A stretch of 64,000 bases of DNA from Hydrogenophaga sp. GTDB taxonomy: Bacteria; Pseudomonadota; Gammaproteobacteria; Burkholderiales; Burkholderiaceae_C. Positions 24,765-31,859 of this stretch are shown here, piece by piece. A program made the position numbers and the translations under genes. The notes beneath the pieces were generated by a model, which saw nothing but the letters and a program-made list of their open reading frames with translations, did no database searches and was not told where the DNA came from. Where the stretch lies: the NCBI RefSeq assembly GCF_018780385.1, contig NZ_JADMJO010000014.1:62001-126000 (forward strand), written 5' to 3'. How positions within the stretch are numbered: position 1 is the stretch's first letter; each line of letters opens with the position of its first letter.

Positions 24765-26057
24765 TCACTCGTAGACTTCGGCGTCCGGGTCGGTGGCTTC
24801 GAGTTCGTAGCTGGCGGCCAGCATGGCCAGGCGGCCGATCACGCCGTACATGTAGAAGCGGTTGGGCACGCTCGCGCCGGGCTTCACCCCGGGCTGCGGC
24901 AACTGCGCGCTCTGCTCGAAAGCCAGCGGCACGTAGCTGGAGCCGGGCGCGTTCAGGTTCTCGTCCACGCCCCGGTCGGCGTGCACGCGGTAGAAGCCGC
25001 CGACCACGTAGCGGTCCATCATGTAGACCACCGGTTCGGCCACCGCGCTGTTGATGCGCTCGTTGGTCAACACGCCTTCCTGGATGATGACCTCGTGCAC
25101 CGCCTGCCCGGCCTGGGCCACGGCCATGCGTTCCTTGGTCTGGGGCGAGAGGTTGTCCAGGTCCTTGGCGTCACGCACGGTGAGGATGCCCATGCCGCCA
25201 GTCCCGTTGTCGGCCTTGATGACGACAAAAGGCTTCTCGTTGATGCCGTATTCCTTGTACTTGCGGCGGATCTTGCCCAGCAGCGCGTCGGTGTTGCTGC
25301 GCAGGCATTCCATGCCGGCGTTGGTGTTGAAGTCTACCTCGCCGCACTGGTTGAACATCGGGTTGATGAGCCAGTGGTCCATGCCCAGCAGCTTGCCGAA
25401 GCGCTTGGACACCTCTTCGTAGGCCTTGAAGTGGTGGCTCTTGCGCCGCGTGCCCCAGCCGCCGTGCAGCGGCGGCAGCAGGTACTGCTCGTGCAGGTCT
25501 TCCAGGATGCCGGGCACGCCGGCGCTCAGGTCGTTGTTGAGCAGGATGGTGCAGGGGTCGAAATTCTTCAGGCCCAGGCGCCGCTTGCTGCGGATCAGGG
25601 GCTCCAGCACCACTTTTTCGCCACCCGGCAACTCGATGGTGGTGGGCACCTTGATGTCGTTGGACATGGAGCCCAGCCGCACGTTGAGACCGGCCATGTA
25701 GAAGATGCGCTGCAGCTGGGCCAGGTTGCTCAGGTAGAAGGTGTCGCGCGTGTTCTCGGGGATCAGCAGCAGGTTCTTGGCCTCGGGGCAGATCTTCTCG
25801 ATGGCGGCCATCGCCGCCTGCACCGCCAGCGGAATCATCTCGGGCGTGAGGTGGTTCCAGCCGCCGGGGTAGAGGTTGGTGTCCACCGGCGCGAGTTTGA
25901 AGCCGGCGTTGCGCACGTCCACCGAGGTGTAGAACGGCGGCGTGTGCTCCATCCACTCCAGCCGGAACCAGCGCTCGATCACCGGCGTGGACTCGAGGAT
26001 GCGCTGCTCAAGCTCGTTGATGGGGCCGGTCAGGGCGGTGACGAGGTGGGGAACCAT
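24765..26057 (-). CDS. gshA: Glutamate-cysteine ligase, proteobacterial ATP-grasp type
   Basis: Protein of 430 residues. It makes gamma-glutamylcysteine, the first step of glutathione synthesis. The sequence MVPHLVTALTGPINELEQRI, VDTNLYPGGWNHL, FVVIKADNGTGGMGILTVRD and MDRYVVGGFYRVHADRG is that of the type-3 GshA found in Burkholderiales and some other proteobacteria; it is unrelated to E. coli GshA. The ATG at 26057 gives the usual start; a longer in-frame ATG (26120) adds 21 unlikely residues. It lies downstream of proA and DUF2277, and upstream of kup. Confidence 0.94.
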   Translation of the reverse strand: MVPHLVTALTGPINELEQRILESTPVIERWFRLEWMEHTPPFYTSVDVRNAGFKLAPVDTNLYPGGWNHLTPEMIPLAVQAAMAAIEKICPEAKNLLLIPENTRDTFYLSNLAQLQRIFYMAGLNVRLGSMSNDIKVPTTIELPGGEKVVLEPLIRSKRRLGLKNFDPCTILLNNDLSAGVPGILEDLHEQYLLPPLHGGWGTRRKSHHFKAYEEVSKRFGKLLGMDHWLINPMFNQCGEVDFNTNAGMECLRSNTDALLGKIRRKYKEYGINEKPFVVIKADNGTGGMGILTVRDAKDLDNLSPQTKERMAVAQAGQAVHEVIIQEGVLTNERINSAVAEPVVYMMDRYVVGGFYRVHADRGVDENLNAPGSSYVPLAFEQSAQLPQPGVKPGASVPNRFYMYGVIGRLAMLAASYELEATDPDAEVYE

Positions 26058-26189
26058 AGGAAAGGCCTGGGGTGGCAACGGGTGGGGGTAGTCAGTGTAA
26101 TGGGGCCGTATGACACCCATTTCAAGCCGAAGACACCTGCTTGCCGAGGCTTCTTTCGTGCGTTTTTTTGTACGCCGCCGCCGTTGGAC

Positions 26190-26465
26190 TTACGGGGCAG
26201 TCCCGAAGCGGGCGGCCGTCCGGGCGCGGGCCTTGGCCGCCTCCACGTCGCGGTCGCGCGGGGCGGCGGTGGTGCGCAGCGACTGGATGAGCTCCCGGGC
26301 GGAGCCGGTCACCTGCTCCACCGCACGGTCGAACGCTTCCTCGTTGGCCTGCGACGGCACATTGAAGCCGCTCAGCTTGCGCACGAACTGCAGCGCGGCG
26401 TCGCGAACCTCCAGTTCCGTGGCGGGCGGCTCGAAGTTGAACAGGGTCTTGATGTTGCGGCACAT
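26190..26465 (-). CDS. DUF2277 family protein
   Basis: Protein of 91 residues starting MCRNIKTLFNFEPPATELEV, which is the diagnostic DUF2277 start, followed by AALQFVRKLSGFNVPSQANE and a helical tail. Function unknown. GGAGG lies nine bases before this ATG; another in-frame ATG two codons upstream would be too close to it. The gene follows proA by 24 bases. Confidence 0.88.
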   Translation of the reverse strand: MCRNIKTLFNFEPPATELEVRDAALQFVRKLSGFNVPSQANEEAFDRAVEQVTGSARELIQSLRTTAAPRDRDVEAAKARARTAARFGTAP

Positions 26466-26489
26466 GGACATCTTCCTCCCGGTCTGGCA

Positions 26490-27770
26490 TCAGCCCCGAA
26501 CTTCACCCTCGCCCAACACCACGTACTTGAGCGAGGTCAAGCCCTCCACGCCCACCGGTCCACGCGCGTGAAACTTGTCGGTGGAAATGCCGATTTCGGC
26601 CCCCAGGCCGAATTCAAAACCATCGGCGAAGCGGGTGCTCGCATTCACCATGACACTGGCCGAGTCAACCTCGCGCAGGAAGCGCTGGGCGTGCATGTGG
26701 TTCGTGGTGAGGATGGCGTCGGTGTGGTGGCTGCTGTAGTGGTTGATGTGGGCAATGGCCTCGTCCACCCCCTCGACCAGCTTGATGCTGATGACCGGCG
26801 CCAGGTATTCCTCGGACCAATCCTGCTCGGTCGCGTCCTTCAGGTGGGCGCCTTTCACGGCGGCCAGGATCGCTTTGGCGTCCGGACAGCAGCGCATCTC
26901 CACACCCTTGGCGGCGTAGATGGCACCGATCTTCGGCAGGAAGTCGGCCGCCACGGCGCGCGCCACCAGCAGGCTCTCGGTGGCGTTGCAGGGGCTGTAC
27001 TTCTGCGTCTTGGCGTTGTCGGCCACGGTCACCGCCATGGCCACGTCGCAGGGGTCGTCCACGTAGGTGTGACAGTTGCCGTCCAGGTGTTTGATCACCG
27101 GTACCTTGGCCTCGGCGCTGATGCGCTCGATCAGGCCTTTGCCGCCGCGCGGGATGATCACGTCCACGTACTGCGGCATGGTGATGAGCTGGCCCACGGC
27201 GGCGCGGTCGGTGGTGGGCACGAGCTGCACCGCATCGGCCGGCAGGCCGGCTTCGACCATCGCACGCTGCACCAGCGCGGCCAGCGCCCGGTTGGATTCG
27301 ATGGCCTCGGAGCCGCCGCGCAGGATGGCCGCGTTGCCGCTCTTGATGGACAAAGACGCGGCCTCGATGGTCACGTTGGGCCGGCTCTCGTAAATCATGC
27401 CGAACACGCCGATGGGCACGCGCATCTGGCCCACCCGGATGCCGCTGGGCATCTGCTTCATGCCGGTGATGTCACCAATGATCTCGGGCATGGCCGCGAG
27501 CTGCTCGCAGCCCTGGGCGCAGGTCTCGATCACTTTGGGCGTGAGCTTGAGGCGGTCCACCAGCGGCTCGGCCAGGCCGGCGGCGCGGGCGCGCTCCAGG
27601 TCTTTGGCGTTGTCCAGCTGCAGTGCGTCCACACTGGCCCGCAGCAGGGCTGCCAGGCCGAGCAAGGCGCGCTGCTTGGTGGCTGCGCTGGCCTTGGCCA
27701 TGAGCGCCGAGGCCGCCTTGGCCTGCTGGCCCAGGGTGTGCATGAGTTCGGTGGTGTTGGTCGCGTTCAT
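26490..27770 (-). CDS. proA: Glutamate-5-semialdehyde dehydrogenase
   Basis: Protein of 426 residues. It reduces gamma-glutamyl phosphate to the semialdehyde in proline synthesis. [32 protein letters not shown] and the catalytic-cysteine segment [14 protein letters not shown] are intact, as is HGSADAIL-like [18 protein letters not shown] near the C-terminus. proB is not in the window. In related genomes proA often follows holA; here they are separated by about 14 kb. Confidence 0.96.
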   Translation of the reverse strand: MNATNTTELMHTLGQQAKAASALMAKASAATKQRALLGLAALLRASVDALQLDNAKDLERARAAGLAEPLVDRLKLTPKVIETCAQGCEQLAAMPEIIGDITGMKQMPSGIRVGQMRVPIGVFGMIYESRPNVTIEAASLSIKSGNAAILRGGSEAIESNRALAALVQRAMVEAGLPADAVQLVPTTDRAAVGQLITMPQYVDVIIPRGGKGLIERISAEAKVPVIKHLDGNCHTYVDDPCDVAMAVTVADNAKTQKYSPCNATESLLVARAVAADFLPKIGAIYAAKGVEMRCCPDAKAILAAVKGAHLKDATEQDWSEEYLAPVISIKLVEGVDEAIAHINHYSSHHTDAILTTNHMHAQRFLREVDSASVMVNASTRFADGFEFGLGAEIGISTDKFHARGPVGVEGLTSLKYVVLGEGEVRG

Positions 27771-27888
27771 GCATGGGATTTTCGCAGAGGGGCGCCCGTT
27801 GTGGCGGTCGGGGGCTCAAGTTGCCGCGTCGTCGGTCGATACACCGGTTGAGATCCCCACCCATCCGCCCTCCAGCGCCACGCCCACC

Positions 27889-28221
27889 ATGTCCATGTCC
27901 GTCACCTCAGGCACCTCGGTCGCCGCCATCGGCCTGAGCGGCATGCGCGCCGCGCAGCTCCAACTGGACTCGCACGCCCACAACGTGGCGAACGTACAGA
28001 CACCGGACTTCCGGCGCCAGGTCACGGTACAGAAGGCGCGGCCCGACTCGGGCGGTGTGGACACACAGCTCGGTCGGGAGACCGACGTGTCAACGCCTTT
28101 TGACCGACTGGCCGAAGACCTGGTGGGCCAACGCATGAGCCTCTACAGCTTCGCCGCCAACCTGCGCACGGTGCAGACCGAGGAACGCATGCTGGGCACG
28201 TTGCTCGACACGAAAGCCTGA
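27889..28221 (+). CDS. Minimal flagellar rod/hook-like protein
   Basis: Protein of 110 residues. The N-terminal half (IGLSGMRAAQLQLDSHAHNV then ANVQTPDFRRQ) matches the N-terminal helix of rod and hook proteins (FlgB/FlgC/FlgE: S-G-x-x-A, x-N-x-A-N-x-x-T). The C-terminal half (VGQRMSLYSFAANLRTVQTE then ERMLGTLLDTK) matches their C-terminal helix. The central domain of a real rod protein is missing. No other flagellar gene is nearby. It is transcribed away from proA. I cannot say whether it is an exported axial component or a relic. Confidence 0.75.
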   Translation: MSMSVTSGTSVAAIGLSGMRAAQLQLDSHAHNVANVQTPDFRRQVTVQKARPDSGGVDTQLGRETDVSTPFDRLAEDLVGQRMSLYSFAANLRTVQTEERMLGTLLDTKA

Positions 28222-28224
28222 CGT

Positions 28225-29121
28225 TCAGAACATCGAAGCCCGATGGGCCCCGAGCGCTGCCATCACGCCGTCGGCCACCGCCAACGCCACGTTGCCCGCC
28301 GCCCGGGCGGCGTCTCCACACGCAAAGACGTTGGGAATGCTGGTGGCCTGCGCCTCACCCGTCTTGATGAACGGGCCCATCGGACCCCCGTCCATGGCAC
28401 ACCCCAGTTGCTCGGCCAATGGACTGCTCATCGCCGTCCGCGGCTGCGTGAAGAGTCCGTTCATCGGGAGCTTGCGTCCGTCTTTGAGCACCACGTCGGC
28501 CAAGCCTTCGATGCGTTCGATCGGCGTGCGCTCAAGCTGGGTACCTCGGCGCGCCAACACCGCGAGTTCGTCCTCGCTCGGTGAATAGACCCCATTCAAA
28601 AAGAGCGTGGTGGTCCCCCAGTCCGGCAGCATGACGGCATGGTGATGGGCCAGTGACGAGGTGGCCACAATGCCGATGCGGCCCGCATCCATCTCGTATC
28701 CGTGGCAGTACGGACAATGGAACACACTGCGCCCCCAGCGCTCTGCCAGACCCGGAACCGGTGGCAGCTCGTCGCGCACGCCGGTGGCGAGGATCAGTCG
28801 GGCGGCGCTGATCTTGGTTTCGCCCACGCGAAACGCCAACCGACCGTCAGGCTCGACCCGGGCCTGTTCCGCCACACCGTCCATCCAGCGAACCGTTGCA
28901 TAGCGCATCAGTTGCTGCCTGGCGTCAGCGGCGATCTCGCCCGGCGCGCGACCATCCTGCGACAGGAATCCGTGTGAAGTCTCGCCCGCCTCATCCACAA
29001 AACGGTTGCGCCGCTGACCGGCATCCACCACCAGAACGTCACGGCGCGCGCGCGCCAGTTGCAGGGCTGCAGAGAGTCCGGCGTAGCTGCCGCCCATGAC
29101 GGCGAAATCAAACCGCTTCAT
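28225..29121 (-). CDS. Thioredoxin reductase-like FAD/NAD(P) oxidoreductase
   Basis: Protein of 298 residues. FAVMGGSYAGLSAALQLARA is the FAD Rossmann motif, LILATGVRDELPPV follows the NADPH domain entry, and NVFACGDAARAAGNVALAVA is the C-terminal FAD motif. HCPYCHGYE contains a CxxC in the position of the thioredoxin reductase redox pair. It lacks the canonical GxGxxA of the NADPH site (IGIVATSSLAHHHAV), like TrxR relatives with unknown partners. The ATG at 29121 sits with a GGGGG tract at seven bases; an ATG two codons upstream is possible. It directly follows the Rrf2-type regulator. Confidence 0.88.
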   Translation of the reverse strand: MKRFDFAVMGGSYAGLSAALQLARARRDVLVVDAGQRRNRFVDEAGETSHGFLSQDGRAPGEIAADARQQLMRYATVRWMDGVAEQARVEPDGRLAFRVGETKISAARLILATGVRDELPPVPGLAERWGRSVFHCPYCHGYEMDAGRIGIVATSSLAHHHAVMLPDWGTTTLFLNGVYSPSEDELAVLARRGTQLERTPIERIEGLADVVLKDGRKLPMNGLFTQPRTAMSSPLAEQLGCAMDGGPMGPFIKTGEAQATSIPNVFACGDAARAAGNVALAVADGVMAALGAHRASMF

Positions 29122-29594
29122 GAGCATGCCCCCCGGAGATGGTGCGGACCAGAGCCTCCTGTTGCCCGGTGGTGCGCCATTCGCTGGTGAAAGTCGTTGA
29201 ACAGCGTGGCCAAGGTCACCGCGCCGAGACGCTTCAACAAGACAGCCTCAGCCGCCAGCACGGCGCCGCTGAGTGATTCGTGAACCGCTTGAGCAACCAG
29301 GCACGTGGGCCGGTCCTCGCGAAAGCCGAGCGATACGAGCGCCGGTGCGCCCAGCGCCTCGTGAACGTCACGCAAGCTGATGCGGTCCAGCTCACAGGAC
29401 AGCACCCACCCGCCGCCATGACCCTTGGCCGAGGCAACAAAGCCCGCCTCTCTCAGGCCGGACATCAGCCGGCGCAGCACCACCGGGTTGGTCTGCATCG
29501 CCGTGGCCAGCGTCTCGGAGGTGGCGGGGCCATCGTGTTCCGCCATGTGCAGGAGCACATGCAGGACGTCTGAAAGTTGACTGCTCTTTTTCAT
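29118..29594 (-). CDS. Rrf2-family transcriptional regulator
   Basis: Protein of 158 residues. A winged helix (LSDVLHVLLHMAEHDGPATS, then NPVVLRRLMSGLREAGFVAS and KGHGGGWVL) is typical of Rrf2. Only isolated cysteines remain (one in LSCELD, one in RPTCLVAQAV), so the three-cysteine cluster site of IscR/NsrR is absent and a simple thiol or ligand sensor is more likely. It is the first gene of a two-gene operon with the flavoprotein, and its start codon lies in a 21-bp inverted repeat. Confidence 0.9.
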   Translation of the reverse strand: MKKSSQLSDVLHVLLHMAEHDGPATSETLATAMQTNPVVLRRLMSGLREAGFVASAKGHGGGWVLSCELDRISLRDVHEALGAPALVSLGFREDRPTCLVAQAVHESLSGAVLAAEAVLLKRLGAVTLATLFNDFHQRMAHHRATGGSGPHHLRGACS

Positions 29595-29613
29595 GCAACA
29601 TTATGAGTTGCAT
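29593..29613 (-). promoter_or_regulatory. Inverted repeat over the rrf2 start: likely operator with -10 box
   Basis: ATGCAAC and GTTGCAT flank ATTATGA. On the coding strand this contains CATAAT, which ends five bases before the ATG, so the transcript would be leaderless or nearly so. A good -35 box is missing. The site could be bound by the regulator it precedes. Confidence 0.55.
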
Positions 29614-29728
29614 ATTGAAGGCACTGCCGTCGCCAGGGATTTTCGTCAGGGTAGGTTCGTCGGTTCCAGAAAAAAGCCCGGGGCGCTCCCGGGCCATTGC
29701 CACGTTGGCAATCAACGTTTCGTTTCAC

Positions 29729-30619
29729 TCAGCGCGTGCCCGCCCCCACCAGCATCTCGCACGGCCCCACGAAACCCTCCGAGGACGTTTCGAAGCGGAG
29801 CAAGGTTTCCTCGATTTCTCTCCAGGTGTCGGCGCGTTCCTCGTCGCTCAAGCTGGCCATCATCTGGTGCAGCGCGCCGAAGGACTCCCGTTCGAAGCGC
29901 ACGCACTCGGTGGCCGTCGGCACACGGACCGGGGAGTCAACCTTGCGCACCTCCACGTCGCGAAAGCCCGCTTGCTCCAGCGCTTTCGCCAGCACGCCCT
30001 CGCCGCCCAGTGAAAACGGCCCTGGTTGCCCAGGCAAGGGAGGTGGTAACTGCGCACGGCGCCGGATGATGCCCACCGGCAGCGAGAAGAAGGGATTGCG
30101 CTCCGCGGTGGAGTACACCACCGCGGCGAAGCGCCCGCCCGGCTTCAGTGCGTGGCGGATGCCGGCAAGCGCCCGCTGTTGGTCGGGAAAATAGATCAGG
30201 CCGACCCGCGACACCGCCGCGTCGAAAGAGGCGGAGGGCAACAGGTCGTGGCGCTCGCCATCGAGCTCACGGGTTTCCACGTTCGACAGGCCGGCCTGTT
30301 CTGCCGCCTGCCTCGCATGGAGCAGGATGGTCGGCGAGATGTCGGTGGCCAGCACGTGACCCGTCGCGCCCACGCGGCGCGCGGCGACCAGGGTCTGTTC
30401 GCCCGCGCCAGCCGCGATGTCGAGCACGCGCGATCCGGGGCCGACAGCGGCCATGTCCAGCATGGTCTCGGTCGCCGGGCCGAGCCAGCGGGCCAGCAAG
30501 GGGCCCCATCGGTTCCAGGCTTCGGCGGCGTTCTCCCACTGCGCGCGCGTGGTCTGGCGAAATTTCTCGGCGTCGAAGACGGCCGGGGCAGCGGGGGCGG
30601 AAACGAGAGTCTCGGTCAT
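29729..30619 (-). CDS. SAM-dependent methyltransferase (class I)
   Basis: Protein of 296 residues. VLDIAAGAGEQTLVAARRVG is motif I, LATDISPTILLHAR the following acidic-loop strand, and DAAVSRVGLIYFPDQQRALA the motif IV/V region; the overall pattern resembles UbiE/Coq5-like small-molecule methyltransferases. The substrate is unknown. The ATG at 30619 has AAGGAG eight bases upstream; the frame is open further but only across the divergent HxlR gene. It faces away from that regulator, which may control it. Confidence 0.88.
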   Translation of the reverse strand: MTETLVSAPAAPAVFDAEKFRQTTRAQWENAAEAWNRWGPLLARWLGPATETMLDMAAVGPGSRVLDIAAGAGEQTLVAARRVGATGHVLATDISPTILLHARQAAEQAGLSNVETRELDGERHDLLPSASFDAAVSRVGLIYFPDQQRALAGIRHALKPGGRFAAVVYSTAERNPFFSLPVGIIRRRAQLPPPLPGQPGPFSLGGEGVLAKALEQAGFRDVEVRKVDSPVRVPTATECVRFERESFGALHQMMASLSDEERADTWREIEETLLRFETSSEGFVGPCEMLVGAGTR

Positions 30620-30698
30620 GGCAGTGCTCCTTGGGACTTGACCGGTGCGACATGCACGGTCGGTCTTCAAGGTAAGCGCGATGCCGGGCGCCCTCAAG

Positions 30699-30711
30699 TC
30701 CAGAATCTGGA
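30699..30711. promoter_or_regulatory. Short palindrome between methyltransferase and HxlR gene
   Basis: TCCAGA-A-TCTGGA, a perfect 6-1-6 inverted repeat, lies 38 bases before the HxlR start and 80 bases before the methyltransferase start. It is a plausible operator for the HxlR protein. Confidence 0.4.
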
Positions 30712-30748
30712 GTAGGCGTTCTGTCGGCACACGACTAGACTGACCCGC

Positions 30749-31441
30749 ATGATCGACTACATGCAGTTCTGTACCGTCGCCCGGGGCGCCGAGGTGTTGG
30801 GCGAACTGTGGACACCCCTGGTGGTGCGTGAGCTGCTCTGCGGCAGCCACCGCTTCAACGACATCCATCGCGGCGTGCCGCGCATGTCGGCCACGCTGTT
30901 GACGCAGCGCTTGCGCAAACTCGAAGAGATCGGCGTCGTCGAGCGGCGCCGCGTCGAGAAAACCTGGGAATACCACCTGACGCCCGCGGGCGAGGAGCTG
31001 CGGCCGATCGTCGTGGGCCTGGGCCACTGGGGTGCACGGTGGATCGGCAGCCGGCTGCGGCACGAGCAACTCGACGCGGGTTTCCTGATGTGGGACATCC
31101 GCCGCTTTGCGCAACTGGAGGAGTTCCCCGACGAAGAGCGCACCGTCGTCCACTTCCGCTTCAGCGATGCGCCAGTGGCCGAACGGCAATGGTGGCTGGT
31201 GGTGGAACACCACGAGGCCGACCTGTGCCGCGACGACCCGGGCCACGACGTCAGCGTGCTGGTCGACTCGACGGTGCGTGCGCTCACCGAAATCTGGACC
31301 GGCGACAGCGCGCCGGAACAGGAGATCCAGTCGGGCGACCTGAAGGTGCAGGGCGCGGGGCGCAACGGTCAGCGGCTCTGGCGCTGGCTGGGGCGCAGCA
31401 TGTTCGCCCCCACGCGCATGGCGCAGGGCAACCCGGAGTGA
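30749..31441 (+). CDS. HxlR-family winged-helix regulator
   Basis: Protein of 230 residues. The HxlR domain (FCTVARGAEVLGELWTPLVV, RFNDIHRGVPRMSATLLTQR then LRKLEEIGVVERR) occupies residues 8-95. The C-terminal half is an SCP2-like ligand section (WLVVEHHEADLCRDDPGHDV, then VLVDSTVRALTEIWTGD), seen in longer HxlR proteins. It is divergent from the methyltransferase gene and ends in a GTGA overlap with the antitoxin-like gene. Confidence 0.9.
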   Translation: MIDYMQFCTVARGAEVLGELWTPLVVRELLCGSHRFNDIHRGVPRMSATLLTQRLRKLEEIGVVERRRVEKTWEYHLTPAGEELRPIVVGLGHWGARWIGSRLRHEQLDAGFLMWDIRRFAQLEEFPDEERTVVHFRFSDAPVAERQWWLVVEHHEADLCRDDPGHDVSVLVDSTVRALTEIWTGDSAPEQEIQSGDLKVQGAGRNGQRLWRWLGRSMFAPTRMAQGNPE

Positions 31442-31692
31442 CCCCCACGCCCGAGGACATGGCCGCTGACCTCGACACCTGGCTCAACGAAGCGCCCGAC
31501 GACGCGGCGGGCATTGTCCGCGCACTCGGCGATATCACCCGCGCCCAAGGCATGACGCAGGTGGCCAAGGACGCGGGGCTCAGCTCTGAAAGCCTTTATC
31601 GTGCGCTGAGTCCGGATGGCACCCCGAGCTTTGCGACCGTGCTCAGGGTGGCGCGGGCGTTGGGGGTGCGGTTGTGTGTGGAGGCGGCGTAA
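31438..31692 (+). CDS. Orphan HigA-like antitoxin (addiction-module antidote family)
   Basis: Protein of 84 residues: DLDTWLNEAPDDAAGIVRAL, then DITRAQGMTQVAKDAGLSSE and SLYRALSPDGTPSFATVLRV. This is the pattern of the 'putative addiction module antidote' HTH proteins that normally follow a RelE/HigB-type toxin gene. No toxin ORF precedes it; instead it starts at GTG within the stop codon of the HxlR gene. So it is either an orphan antitoxin or a small regulator recruited into the HxlR operon. Confidence 0.82.
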   Translation: MTPTPEDMAADLDTWLNEAPDDAAGIVRALGDITRAQGMTQVAKDAGLSSESLYRALSPDGTPSFATVLRVARALGVRLCVEAA

Positions 31693-31859
31693 AGGCCATT
31701 GTCGTGGTCGGATCTGCAGCGGTTGGTCACGGCGACCGGCGCTGGCCTGAAAGGCAGCTGTACGAGGTACTGCTGTCATAGGGCTTTCGCGACGCGGCTG
31801 GCGCCGCGCCACCAACCGCTTCCCCATCACGGAATCCACCCCTGAACACGATGCACCGC

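Noticed and set aside
24747..27851. A 1034-codon open frame on the plus strand across gshA, DUF2277 and proA
   Set aside because: It is rich in His, Val, Gly, Gln and Arg without any motif, runs antisense through three well-supported genes, and is a known effect of high GC at third codon positions.
29729..31246. Extension of the methyltransferase to 505 residues
   Set aside because: The added part is antisense to the HxlR gene; AAGGAG precedes the ATG at 30619.
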